Assembly (NCBI GenBank): GCA_946408995.1
Contig: CAMJUL010000028.1
Location: 1-46,074, forward strand
DNA: 46,074 bases
Direction: 5' to 3'
DNA from: an uncultured Clostridia bacterium
GTDB lineage: Bacteria > Bacillota > Clostridia > Christensenellales > Aristaeellaceae
This document shows, in pieces, positions 1-7,489 of the stretch; position 1 is the stretch's first letter; each line of letters begins with the position of its first letter. A program made the translations under genes and the position numbers. Below the pieces are notes generated by a model. It did not search any database, was not told the DNA's origin, and worked only from the letters and a program-made list of their open reading frames with translations.

Positions 1-23
1 ACGTACGGTGCAATGGGAGGGGC

Positions 24-39
24 GAGGGCTAACGCCCTC
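24..39. terminator. Possible hairpin terminator downstream of the first gene
   Basis: A perfect 6-bp inverted repeat, GAGGGC-taac-GCCCTC, lies about 45 bases beyond the stop codon of the minus-strand gene that ends at 84. No T-run follows on either strand, so intrinsic termination is uncertain. Confidence 0.3.
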
Positions 40-83
40 CCTCTACCCTATTTTCTTCTATGGGAACGGCGATGGGCCCTTCC

Positions 84-1844
84 TTACGGTGCGACCTGGG
101 GGGAGACGCCGATCCCAAGAAGCTCGTTCTGGGGACGGTCTTTGTCGGTGGCAGACCCGGAATAGGTGCCGATCTTGTTGATGCGGTCTCCCATGAAAAG
201 CATGCAGGCGGTCTGGCCGCCGTCCAGATTGATCGCCGACTGACAGCCGAGGCGGTGCATGGTATCAGCCATCCACATGCAGCTTCCGCCGACGGAATAG
301 GTTTTTTCAAGCCTTCCTTCCAGAAGGACGCAGAAATAATGTCCCTTTTCCACCATGCCAAAGGCTGTGCGGGGGTTGTTGACATCGCCGAAGGCGCTGG
401 CCCTGGGGCTGATGGCTCCATCCTGAACCAGCAGCGGGCCGAATGAGAGGACATCCCTGGCCCCTTTCGCCAGGAGGGCTTTGCCTGTGGTTTCCGCGTT
501 CAGGAACAGACGCACGTCCCCGTCCGGGAAAAGCGCAGCGACATCCAGGGGTGGATACACGGTGCTGTTGGCCTTCTTGGGCACATCATACATCAGCTCG
601 CCCCGCCGGATGACGATGCCGATGGGGTACGTGTAGTTCACTTCCTTTTGCCTGCCCACGCGGTAAATAAAGAAATCCGTGTTCATGGCAAAGACCAGGT
701 GGTGCTGCTTTGCGATCTCCTGGGGATCCGTCAGCCGGTTGTAGCTTTTATAGCGGGTCTCGTCAAAGGGATAGGTGGTGAACATGTCGCTTTCCGGCTG
801 ACAGTAGATTTCCGCCTCATACCAGCGCATCTTCTTGGGGCTGGTTTCCGCCCGCCGGTGGATCTCAACGCGCAGGGTCTGGGAAGCGTAGAGCCAAAGA
901 CCGTTTTCATCATCTTTGTAGACAAACTCAGGCTCACCCTCGGGAAGGAAGCCGTTTTCAGCCAGGGCCGGGAAGAGGGGAGAAGCGTTTTCACGGTCCG
1001 CGATCACCGGCACAGCCATGCCGGTGGGCACGACGTCCGTCTGCACGGGGGGATCGGTGGGAGCAGCAGGGGCCGTGGCTTCTTCGGTCGGGGCGGCGGA
1101 GGGTTCGGGAGCAGCAGTTTCCTGCGGGGCATCCATCCCTTTCAGGACAGCGCAGATCCAGGGGGCCTCCCGGCTTCCGTCGCCTTCTTCGGAACGGATC
1201 ACAGACAGGACAACGCGGATGACGGGACGGACGCCGGTGGTGCGTGAGTTGACGCCGGTCCGTCCGAGCTTGCCGTCCTCAATGACCCGCCGCTGCTGCT
1301 GGGGATGATCGGCCGAAGCATCGCTGAGCCACCAGGGACTGTAGCGTATCCGTCCGGAATAGGAATCCAGACCCTGGGCCAGGGCGTAATCGGTGCCGGT
1401 GGCCTCATGGGAGGCGTTGTCCGTAAAGCCGTAAGCCTCTGTACGGACTTCCTGGGCGGACAGAAGGGTCACTTTTTCCCCGCTGGGGCCGGCGGCCAGG
1501 GCGGCCTGCTCTCCTTCGGTAAAGGCGGTTTGAAGGAACGAGCCGTTCAGCCATTGGAAAAGCTCACTTTGCTCCCAGCCGGAATAGGCATTTTTGTCGC
1601 TGTGGACCGGGGCGCTGTCCAGAATGTATTCGCTCAGCAGCAGCGCTGTATCTCCGTCGCAGGAAAGGACCCGCCACAGGATGGGGGCTGGTTCGCCGTT
1701 TTTGCTTTCCGGGTAAACGCCAAAGAGGGCATAGGCATCGCCGCTGTTTTCGTCGTAGCCCCGCAGGACGTTTTCGGCGGTCCCATTCACGCAGGGGAGA
1801 AGGATCAGCAGGACTGTTAAAAAAAGAAGAAGCTTTGTTTTCAT
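84..1844 (-). CDS. Exported DUF6273 / phosphodiester glycosidase (NAGPA-type) fusion protein
   Basis: A 586-residue exported protein. Residues 1-22 are a signal peptide with a hydrophobic core and no lipobox. Residues about 35-215 form a DUF6273 domain (ILWRVLS, LLLSEYIL and RPVIRV blocks). A low-complexity Ala/Pro/Thr/Glu linker covers about 235-280. The C-terminal 260 residues match the phosphodiester glycosidase family (NAGPA, formerly DUF2233), seen in NTDFF, GIVIRRGEL, PRTAFGM and the INLDGGQT signature near the end. NAGPA enzymes remove GlcNAc from phosphodiester-linked sugars; in bacteria they are usually exported and may act on wall glycopolymers. The substrate here is unknown. The gene starts 10 bases after the stop of its neighbour, behind a GGGGGA ribosome site, so the two are cotranscribed. 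The N-terminal domain is a paralogue of that whole neighbour. Confidence 0.8.
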   Translation of the reverse strand: MKTKLLLFLTVLLILLPCVNGTAENVLRGYDENSGDAYALFGVYPESKNGEPAPILWRVLSCDGDTALLLSEYILDSAPVHSDKNAYSGWEQSELFQWLNGSFLQTAFTEGEQAALAAGPSGEKVTLLSAQEVRTEAYGFTDNASHEATGTDYALAQGLDSYSGRIRYSPWWLSDASADHPQQQRRVIEDGKLGRTGVNSRTTGVRPVIRVVLSVIRSEEGDGSREAPWICAVLKGMDAPQETAAPEPSAAPTEEATAPAAPTDPPVQTDVVPTGMAVPVIADRENASPLFPALAENGFLPEGEPEFVYKDDENGLWLYASQTLRVEIHRRAETSPKKMRWYEAEIYCQPESDMFTTYPFDETRYKSYNRLTDPQEIAKQHHLVFAMNTDFFIYRVGRQKEVNYTYPIGIVIRRGELMYDVPKKANSTVYPPLDVAALFPDGDVRLFLNAETTGKALLAKGARDVLSFGPLLVQDGAISPRASAFGDVNNPRTAFGMVEKGHYFCVLLEGRLEKTYSVGGSCMWMADTMHRLGCQSAINLDGGQTACMLFMGDRINKIGTYSGSATDKDRPQNELLGIGVSPQVAP

Positions 1845-1854
1845 AGGTCCCCCA

Positions 1855-2571
1855 TTATTGTTCGGATGAAACCAGGGACAGGACCCATGGATCCTCCAGA
1901 GTCCCGCTTCCGGAAAGAATAGCTGTCTTGTTCAGATCGATGTTGACGGCGGGGCGGGTCCCAAGATCCTTGGCCTGAACGTCGATGCGCCCTGTCTTGC
2001 CCTCGTCCATCACGCGGCGCTGCTGGTTTTTGTTGGAGTCGGAACGGGTGCGGCTCCACCAGGGGGAATAGCGGTGGCCTTTGGAATAAATGTAGAGGCC
2101 GGTTTCCTTGGCGTACTCGGTGCTCAGGCACTTGCGGGCATTGTTGTTGACAAAGCCAAGGTCCGCCGACTGCATTTCCGCGGCGGTAATCAGGGTGACA
2201 AGGCCTTCGTCCTCTGTTTTGGACACGAGCAAACGCTGTTCCGACGATGAGAAAGCGGTCTGCAGGAACACGCCGTTGAGATAACGGAACAGGTCGCAAG
2301 TTTCCCAGGATTTGTAGGTGGTGCGGTCGGAATGGATCTGGGAGGCCTCAAGAATGTATTCCGAGAGCAGATAGGCGCTTTCCCCGTCCGCGGACAAGAC
2401 CCGCCAGACGATGGGGCGGATGGTTCCGTCCCTGTCGGTGGGATAGGCGCCCAACTGAACGTATACGTAGCCGCCTTTGCGGTCATATCCCCTGATTTGG
2501 CTGGAATTGTCAGCCAGAGCGGACCCCAAAAGCAAGAGAAAAACGGTCAGAAGCAGAAGGCATTTTCGCAT
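1855..2571 (-). CDS. Exported DUF6273 protein
   Basis: A 238-residue protein. The start at 2571 is preferred because AAGGAGGG lies just upstream and because the protein then begins with a clean signal peptide (MRKCLLLLTVFLLLLGSALA); upstream in-frame codons would add 29 residues without secretory character. The mature part is a single DUF6273 domain: VWRVLS near residue 55, LLLSEYILE, LFRYLNGVFLQTAF and a C-terminal RPAVNI strand. DUF6273 is common in gut Clostridia, usually outside the cell, and has no established activity. It aligns block by block with the first 215 residues of the downstream protein, which points to tandem duplication followed by fusion to a glycosidase domain. Confidence 0.75.
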   Translation of the reverse strand: MRKCLLLLTVFLLLLGSALADNSSQIRGYDRKGGYVYVQLGAYPTDRDGTIRPIVWRVLSADGESAYLLSEYILEASQIHSDRTTYKSWETCDLFRYLNGVFLQTAFSSSEQRLLVSKTEDEGLVTLITAAEMQSADLGFVNNNARKCLSTEYAKETGLYIYSKGHRYSPWWSRTRSDSNKNQQRRVMDEGKTGRIDVQAKDLGTRPAVNIDLNKTAILSGSGTLEDPWVLSLVSSEQ

Positions 2572-2648
2572 GGCATGAGACCCTCCTTGAATGGGAACTG
2601 AAGGGAGGCATTCCTCCGGATTCATACAGGACAGAAACGAACAGAAGC

Positions 2649-2677
2649 AGTATACCATAAAACCGCAGACGGAACAA
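2649..2677 (-). promoter_or_regulatory. Sigma-A promoter of the DUF6273 operon
   Basis: On the minus strand TTGTTC (2672-2677) and TATACT (2649-2654) are separated by 17 bases, about 80 bases upstream of the start at 2571. Confidence 0.65.
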
Positions 2678-2717
2678 GAAGCGTCGCGGAGTGTTACAGG
2701 AGCGGAAAAAAACGCGG

Positions 2718-2745
2718 AAAAAAGCGCCGGCAGAAGGACCGGCGC
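2718..2745 (-). terminator. Intrinsic terminator of the tetR-pfkB-thioesterase-S66 operon
   Basis: On the minus strand a perfect GCGCCGG/CCGGCGC stem with an 8-base loop is followed by six T residues. It lies 24 bases beyond the stop of the S66 peptidase gene and upstream of the next promoter. Confidence 0.85.
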
Positions 2746-2768
2746 CGCGGAGGGAAAAGGGAAAAAGA

Positions 2769-3806
2769 CTACCGGAGGTCATACCGGAGGGTCAGGTGGT
2801 TTGCGAAGCTTTCAAGGCGGGCAAAGGCCCCGTTGATCAGGGGCATCGCAGGGGGGAGATGGCCGAAGGGAAGATCCATCAGCACAGGGACACCGAATTC
2901 CCTTAGGGGATACAGCACCGCCTCGTACGCATCCAGACCCATGATCTCCTCGCCGAAGTGAAGGGGCCGTCCGATGAGAAATCCGGAGCAGCGCTCAAAC
3001 CAGCCGGCTTCCTTCAGCTGCCAAAGGGCCCGCCTCATGCCCAGGACATTCAGGTCACAGGCTTCCAGATACCAGAGGATTCCGTCTTCCCCGTATTTGC
3101 GGTTGAATTCCCGGACACGGTCATAGCGGGTACCTGCAAAATTGACCAGACAATCCAGACAGCCGCCCAAAAGCCGTCCCTGCAAAAGGATCTTTTTGCG
3201 GGAGGGCCCATCGGGAAGATACCTGCGGATCCGGGCTTTTTCTGTCAGCTGATACGGCGCCAGGGGGTGTTCCTCGTCCCTGAGGCTGTCAAGCTGCCAG
3301 AGCGGGTATTCCCTGAATTCCAGCTTTTTTCCCCGAAGAAGGGCAAACGCGTCCTCAAGGCTCTCGTCCCAGGGCTCCATGCCAAAGGCGGAGGCGCAGG
3401 GACCGTAAATGGAGGCCGTATCCGCCAGCGTGGCCGCAAGGAAGGTGTAATGGGTGTTGTCGGAATATCCCATATACCATTTGGACGGAAGAGCCGCGAT
3501 CCGGTCAAAGTCCACATAGGGCAGGATCTCGCACATCAGTTCCCCGCCGCCGCAGGAAATCAGCACGTCGCTGTCCGGATCCGAAAAGCTGTGGTTGAGT
3601 TCCTCACCGCATTCGCGCGGGGAGGCGGAGATGCCTATGCCTTCCGCCTTGAAGCAGTTGGGGCCGAGACGGACCCGGAAGCCCAGGGCCTCGAACCGCT
3701 TTAGCGCGTGCAGGAATGCCGTTTTATAGGGTTCTGTGGCGCATCCGAAGGAGGGGGCCAGAAAACCGATGGTCCCCCCGTCCGGCAGGAAAGCGGGATA
3801 CCTCAT
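2769..3806 (-). CDS. S66 family peptidase (LD-carboxypeptidase / MccF-like)
   Basis: A 345-residue protein of peptidase family S66, which includes cytoplasmic LD-carboxypeptidases that trim recycled murein peptides and the MccF proteins that cleave microcin C-like compounds. Visible marks are the N-terminal TIGFLAPS strand, SCGGGELMCEILPYVDF (about 84-100), the nucleophile elbow GYSDNT with Ser115, a probable Glu248 in WYLEAC and His316 in PFGH. These three match the Ser-Glu-His triad of the family. No signal peptide, so probably cytoplasmic. Its ATG overlaps the thioesterase stop by 4 bases (ATGA), so translation is probably coupled. The sequence does not decide between peptidoglycan recycling and self-immunity. 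Confidence 0.85.
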   Translation of the reverse strand: MRYPAFLPDGGTIGFLAPSFGCATEPYKTAFLHALKRFEALGFRVRLGPNCFKAEGIGISASPRECGEELNHSFSDPDSDVLISCGGGELMCEILPYVDFDRIAALPSKWYMGYSDNTHYTFLAATLADTASIYGPCASAFGMEPWDESLEDAFALLRGKKLEFREYPLWQLDSLRDEEHPLAPYQLTEKARIRRYLPDGPSRKKILLQGRLLGGCLDCLVNFAGTRYDRVREFNRKYGEDGILWYLEACDLNVLGMRRALWQLKEAGWFERCSGFLIGRPLHFGEEIMGLDAYEAVLYPLREFGVPVLMDLPFGHLPPAMPLINGAFARLESFANHLTLRYDLR

Positions 3807-4591
3807 ACAGGACTCCTTTCCGGGAGGGCTTCATACCGCCCACTGATGTCAAAGAGGAGGGTGTCTTCGTGAAATCCGGACATGGAGAAGGCGGCGCTGT
3901 CTGTTTTGACCTCCAGGCGCACCTCCAGATCCGGCAGCACTTCCCGATGGTAATCGATCCGGAAGGAAACGATGCGGTTTTTGCCCATGAACGCCGTTCC
4001 AAGGGTATCGCAGAGCCAGTCGGCATACCGGGTGTTGTTGACATGCCCATTTACGTCCAGATCCGAATAGACCGCGTGGCAGGAAAGGACCGTTCCGCTG
4101 CCCTGGATCGGAACAGGAGGGGAAAACCGGGTGAAGGGAGGCTCCCGATCCGGGGTCGGGACCATGGCGGCCACTTCGGGCAAAAAGATCATGCGCCGGT
4201 CCTTTGCGGAACAGAGGACCCAGAAACTGGCCGCCTCCGCCACGGTCTTTCCGTCGGCGTCCCGGAGGATGAAATACCGCGGGAACAGGGTCCTTCGGAC
4301 GGGGCCGGCGAAGGTTTCGATGGTGACGGTTTCTCCCAGGACGGGGCTCCTGTGAATGTGGACTTCGTTGCGGGTCAAAACCCAGACGGCGCCGTGATCC
4401 CGATAGAGGGGGATCCGTCCGCAGCCCAAGTTCTCGCAATGCCTGCCGGCTGCTTCCTGCAATTGGATCAGCAGGTCCGAAAGGCGCCACAGGCCGTTCA
4501 TGTCCACGGAACAGGTTTTCATCGAACAGGAAACCACACAGTTTTCATTGCCGGGGGCTGTGGCAGGGACAAAGGGAATACGGTTTTCCAT
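3803..4591 (-). CDS. Acyl-ACP thioesterase
   Basis: A 262-residue protein of the acyl-ACP thioesterase family (FatA/FatB-like, double hotdog). It hydrolyses acyl-acyl carrier protein to release free fatty acids. The N-terminal hotdog runs to about 145; the second hotdog carries the family signature YSDLDVNGHVNNTRYADWL at 175-193, with the Asp, Asn and His of the active site intact. Length is typical for bacterial members. An AAAGGA ribosome site precedes the ATG. It lies 21 bases downstream of the PfkB kinase gene. The chain length of its product cannot be read from sequence. Confidence 0.88.
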   Translation of the reverse strand: MENRIPFVPATAPGNENCVVSCSMKTCSVDMNGLWRLSDLLIQLQEAAGRHCENLGCGRIPLYRDHGAVWVLTRNEVHIHRSPVLGETVTIETFAGPVRRTLFPRYFILRDADGKTVAEAASFWVLCSAKDRRMIFLPEVAAMVPTPDREPPFTRFSPPVPIQGSGTVLSCHAVYSDLDVNGHVNNTRYADWLCDTLGTAFMGKNRIVSFRIDYHREVLPDLEVRLEVKTDSAAFSMSGFHEDTLLFDISGRYEALPERSPV

Positions 4592-4612
4592 GTATGCCGG
4601 ATCCTTTCTTTT

Positions 4613-5548
4613 TCAAACCGGAAGGGGATGGCATTGCGCCAGCTCAGCCAGGCGGAGGGTGTCCTCCAGGGTACACATTTGGGTGCCGCTGAGACGGACG
4701 GTGGCCGCTGCGGCCGCGGACGCAAACCGGAGCGCCTCCGCTGTGAAGCCCACGGAACCGGCTTTCAGGCACAGGGCAGCCAGCATGCTGTCCCCGGCGC
4801 CGTGCAGGGACCGGACCGTGACCGGAACGGCGGGCGCGTAAAACCGGCCGAACGGAGAGGCGAGCACCGCCCCCTCCCCGCCCAGGGAGAGGCAGACAGC
4901 GCCGCATCCGCTTTGCATCCGCAGGTCGTCAGCCATACGGCCGGCCTCCGACGGAGATGAGGGGGTCTGCCCGGTCAGGCGGGTGAATTCCTGAAGGTTG
5001 GGTTTGATCAGCGCGGGCTTTTCCCTGAGCGCCAGGCGCAGCGCTTCTCCGTCGGCGTCCACGGCGCAGGGAATGCCCTTCCGCTTCAGGTCGGAGACGA
5101 GACGGGCATAATAATCGGCGTTCATTCCGGGCGGAAGCGACCCGGTCAAGAGGACCATGCCGCTGGGGGAAGCGGCGGACAGGAGGACCTCCCGTACGCG
5201 ATTTTGCTCCTCCGGGCCGGTCAAAGCGCCCTGCTCATTGATCTCAATGGTTTTCCCGTCCCGGGTGCGGATCTTGAGATTGACCCTCAGGCGGCCGGCC
5301 ACGGGGACTTCATGGACGGGAATCCGGGACCGGGCAAGGAAGGAAAGCAGCGGGGAGCGGCTGTCCTCGGGCACCAGGATCACGGCTTCCGCCTCTCCGC
5401 CCAGGTTCCGCAGGGCGATGGCGGTGTTGATGCCTTTCCCGCCGATGTCTTCACGCTCCAAAGAGATCCGGTTGGCTGAGGAAGGGTCGAAGACGGGGCA
5501 GGAGGCGGTGCGGTCGATGCAGGGGTTCACGCAGAGGCTCAGGATCAT
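4613..5548 (-). CDS. PfkB-family sugar-phosphate kinase (1-phosphofructokinase-like)
   Basis: A 311-residue kinase of the PfkB/ribokinase superfamily in the FruK/LacC branch, which phosphorylates fructose-1-phosphate or tagatose-6-phosphate. It begins with NPCIDRT, typical of that branch, and has GGKGIN at 36-41, GSLPPG at 136-141, the KPN motif at 182-184 and the anion-hole motif GAGDSM at 250-255 with catalytic Asp253. Its start overlaps the stop of the TetR gene by 4 bases. No fructose PTS gene is adjacent, so the substrate is open. Confidence 0.82.
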   Translation of the reverse strand: MILSLCVNPCIDRTASCPVFDPSSANRISLEREDIGGKGINTAIALRNLGGEAEAVILVPEDSRSPLLSFLARSRIPVHEVPVAGRLRVNLKIRTRDGKTIEINEQGALTGPEEQNRVREVLLSAASPSGMVLLTGSLPPGMNADYYARLVSDLKRKGIPCAVDADGEALRLALREKPALIKPNLQEFTRLTGQTPSSPSEAGRMADDLRMQSGCGAVCLSLGGEGAVLASPFGRFYAPAVPVTVRSLHGAGDSMLAALCLKAGSVGFTAEALRFASAAAAATVRLSGTQMCTLEDTLRLAELAQCHPLPV

Positions 5549-6168
5549 GCTTGTCCTCCCTGATTCCGGTCGTCAGAGGACGGGGCAGCCAGGATCAGGT
5601 CGCAGATGTTGGACGCCAGGGTTTCCTCTGGAGTCACGCATCCGTTCTTGAACCACCACCGGGCCGCCCCCTTGGCCGCGCCGATATAATAGGAAACCAC
5701 CAGAGAGACCGGAATATCCTCGGGAAGCTGGTGGGCCTCCGGGAAGCTCTGAAACCGTTCGTTAAGCTCGTTGGCGAAGGAGTCCGCGATCGCATCGACC
5801 GCGTTGGGGTTGCCAAGGCCGGAGGAAACCAGAGAATCAATAATCTGCTTGTTCTCCCGGATGTAGATCAGGAGCCGGGTCATAATGACGGTAAAGCAGT
5901 CTCTGAAGGTGCTTTGGGCACAGACGGACGTTTTGTTGGCCATAAACTCATGCTGCTTGTTTTGCAGAAACCAGACAAGGAAATGGTGCTTGTCGGTAAA
6001 ATGCTGATAAAAAGTGGTTCTGCGGACCATGGCACGCTCGCAGATCTCCTGGACCGTTACCTGGTTGTAGCTGTGCTCCTTTAAAAGCTCTTCAAAGGAA
6101 GAACTGAGAAGTTTGTAGGTTCGCTGGACCCGCAGGTCCATGCGCGCGTTTTCTTTTCCGTCCGGCAT
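5545..6168 (-). CDS. TetR/AcrR family transcriptional regulator
   Basis: A 207-residue regulator. The N-terminal 60 residues hold a TetR helix-turn-helix (VTVQEICERAMVRRTTFYQHF); the remainder is a helical ligand and dimerisation domain with no recognised signature. GGAGGGG five bases upstream supports the start at 6168; Met10 is the alternative. It is the first gene of a four-gene operon (kinase, thioesterase, S66 peptidase), so it probably represses its own operon. The ligand is unknown; an acyl-CoA or free fatty acid would suit the thioesterase, but this is inference. Confidence 0.85.
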   Translation of the reverse strand: MPDGKENARMDLRVQRTYKLLSSSFEELLKEHSYNQVTVQEICERAMVRRTTFYQHFTDKHHFLVWFLQNKQHEFMANKTSVCAQSTFRDCFTVIMTRLLIYIRENKQIIDSLVSSGLGNPNAVDAIADSFANELNERFQSFPEAHQLPEDIPVSLVVSYYIGAAKGAARWWFKNGCVTPEETLASNICDLILAAPSSDDRNQGGQA

Positions 6169-6233
6169 GTGATCCCCTCCGCTGGCAGACGATCCCGGGA
6201 GCCCCCGGGGAATACAATAAGACGACAGGGCCC

Positions 6234-6262
6234 ATTATAGAGGGTCTAGCAACATCTGTCAA
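6234..6262 (-). promoter_or_regulatory. Perfect-consensus sigma-A promoter of the tetR operon
   Basis: On the minus strand TTGACA (6257-6262) and TATAAT (6234-6239) are exactly 17 bases apart, an unmodified consensus and therefore likely to be held down by a repressor. A palindrome, TTGTACAA, lies at 6266-6273 just upstream of the -35 and is a possible operator half or activator site. Confidence 0.8.
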
Positions 6263-6301
6263 TTATTGTACAAAACAAGTTGGATAGACAAGAAATGCTA
6301 C

Positions 6302-6327
6302 AAAAAAACCGTCCCTGAGCGGGACGG
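6302..6327 (-). terminator. Intrinsic terminator of the 67-aa gene
   Basis: On the minus strand CCGTCCC-5-GGGACGG forms a perfect 7-bp stem followed by seven T residues, about 20 bases beyond the stop of the small gene. Confidence 0.9.
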
Positions 6328-6348
6328 CACGCAAGGGAAAAAAACAAC

Positions 6349-6552
6349 TTAGCATTTGTGATCCAGGGCGAGCTCGCTGAGGGCCTGGATCATTTCGACA
6401 GAGGAAAGGCCTTTCAGATTGGCGGCTCCGGAAATGTTGAAGCTCCCGTCATCCTCTCTTGAGATCTGGGGCTTGGCAAAAGAATAAAAAGACAGTACCT
6501 CCCTGCTGGCGCCGAGAGATTGCAAATCGTTATAGCCGATCCGTTCGGACAT
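6349..6552 (-). CDS. Small protein of unknown function, 67 aa
   Basis: Not recognised. It is supported as real by a complete transcription unit: promoter TTGACT-17-TAAAAT, a full AAAGGAGG ribosome site seven bases before the ATG, and an intrinsic terminator just after the stop. The product is soluble and slightly acidic, with no membrane segment. The middle is Ser/Gly/Asn-rich (SFNISGAANLKG), the second half looks helical (SVEMIQALSELAL), and the last residue is its only cysteine. No processing, transport or immunity gene is adjacent, so a modified-peptide precursor is possible but unsupported. Confidence 0.7.
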   Translation of the reverse strand: MSERIGYNDLQSLGASREVLSFYSFAKPQISREDDGSFNISGAANLKGLSSVEMIQALSELALDHKC

Positions 6553-6653
6553 CTTTCATGCCTCCTTTTGGGTCATGAGGAAATACGGAAAGAAACCGGG
6601 GTTCAGGAAACCCACTGCGCGTCGGGCATATTCAAGTACCATTGAACAAGTTT

Positions 6654-6682
6654 ATTTTACCCTGAAAGGATCGGAAAGTCAA
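6654..6682 (-). promoter_or_regulatory. Sigma-A promoter of the 67-aa gene
   Basis: On the minus strand TTGACT (6677-6682) and TAAAAT (6654-6659) are 17 bases apart. An inverted repeat TTCAA-6-TTGAA at 6631-6646 lies at the expected transcription start and could be an operator or a 5' hairpin. Confidence 0.7.
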
Positions 6683-6911
6683 GAAAAATGCAGGGAACGG
6701 AAGATAATTTACAGAATAGAACAATTAAAGAACAATTAAAGTACAGAGGAGGAAAGAAAAAAAGGGAGCGCCGTGTCCGGAGGAGGCGGGAGGGAAGAGC
6801 CCAGTTCCAAAAAGAGAAACGGGAAACAAATGAAATGTTCCCGTTTTGGTAACAGGTCTCGTCCAAGCGCACGAAAGAATATTACAATTGGCGTACAAAT
6901 TTGCGCTTTCC
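6683..6911. other. Gene-free spacer with repeats between divergent promoters
   Basis: No convincing gene is seen between the two divergent promoters. It holds an 11-bp-spaced direct repeat of ACAATTAAAG (6721-6730 and 6732-6741), an inverted repeat AAACGGGAA...TTCCCGTTT (6817-6846) able to form a hairpin, and a near-tandem pair TACAATTGGCG/TACAAATTTGCG (6883-6905) abutting the -35 of the next plus-strand gene. Confidence 0.5.
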
Positions 6912-6940
6912 TTGATTTTGTGGTGACAATCTGCTAAGAT
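6912..6940 (+). promoter_or_regulatory. Sigma-A promoter of the 160-aa membrane-anchored gene
   Basis: TTGATT (6912-6917) and TAAGAT (6935-6940) with a 17-base spacer, 36 bases upstream of the start codon. Confidence 0.65.
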
Positions 6941-6976
6941 ACCACATGTGCACAAGAAATGCGGAGGCAACCCTGA

Positions 6977-7459
6977 ATGAATGGATGGATGTGGGCAGCG
7001 ATCGCCGTATGTGTCGCAACTGCGCTGACACTGCTGATTCGTGAGCATATACAGGAAAATCACCTGCTGATCGCCATGAGGAAGATGCGCGGGAGCACGC
7101 TCTACGCAGACCTGTACGGGCTGGTGGACAGTATCCGTGGAAAAGAGATCGAGGAGATCCGCATACAGCGGGGAAAGGTCTCCTTCTTCGGGATCTATCC
7201 TCCGGGGAGGATCGGCGAATTTGATTTCAGCCAGCATGGGTACAGTTACCTGAATGATGAAAAAGTGTACGCGCTGGCCCAGGTCCTGGCTTTCGACATT
7301 CCCCAGCTTCAGTCGGCGAAGGACTACAAGCTGGAGAAGTACCGTCTTGAAAGGCCCAACGGCACCAAAGACGATGCCTACGCCTTTATCGTCCGGCCGG
7401 AGTACAAAAAGAAGGTCATGGCGTCCCACTCCAGAATATCCACCGACAGACTCTATTGA
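6977..7459 (+). CDS. Membrane-anchored protein of unknown function, 160 aa
   Basis: Not recognised as a named family. One hydrophobic segment (residues 4-20, WMWAAIAVCVATALTLL) is followed by a positively charged stretch, suggesting an N-terminal membrane anchor with the rest in the cytoplasm. The soluble part is of mixed alpha/beta character, with the block EEIRIQRGKVSFFGIYPPG (53-71) and a basic C-terminus. GGAGG lies nine bases before the ATG. It is a single-gene unit between its own promoter and an intrinsic terminator, and is convergent with recO. Confidence 0.75.
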   Translation: MNGWMWAAIAVCVATALTLLIREHIQENHLLIAMRKMRGSTLYADLYGLVDSIRGKEIEEIRIQRGKVSFFGIYPPGRIGEFDFSQHGYSYLNDEKVYALAQVLAFDIPQLQSAKDYKLEKYRLERPNGTKDDAYAFIVRPEYKKKVMASHSRISTDRLY

Positions 7460-7465
7460 TTTTAT

Positions 7466-7487
7466 GCCGCCTGGGGCGGCTTTTTTC
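7466..7487 (+). terminator. Intrinsic terminator of the 160-aa gene
   Basis: GCCGCC-TGG-GGCGGC followed by six T residues, seven bases after the stop codon and reaching the convergent recO stop. Confidence 0.92.
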
Positions 7488-7489
7488 TT

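Noticed and set aside
3716-4960. 414-codon plus-strand frame opposite the thioesterase and S66 genes
   Set aside because: It spans parts of three convincing minus-strand genes and has low-complexity composition.
6657-6872. 71-codon minus-strand frame upstream of the 67-aa gene
   Set aside because: It runs over the promoter of the small gene, lacks a ribosome site and has no domain-like pattern.
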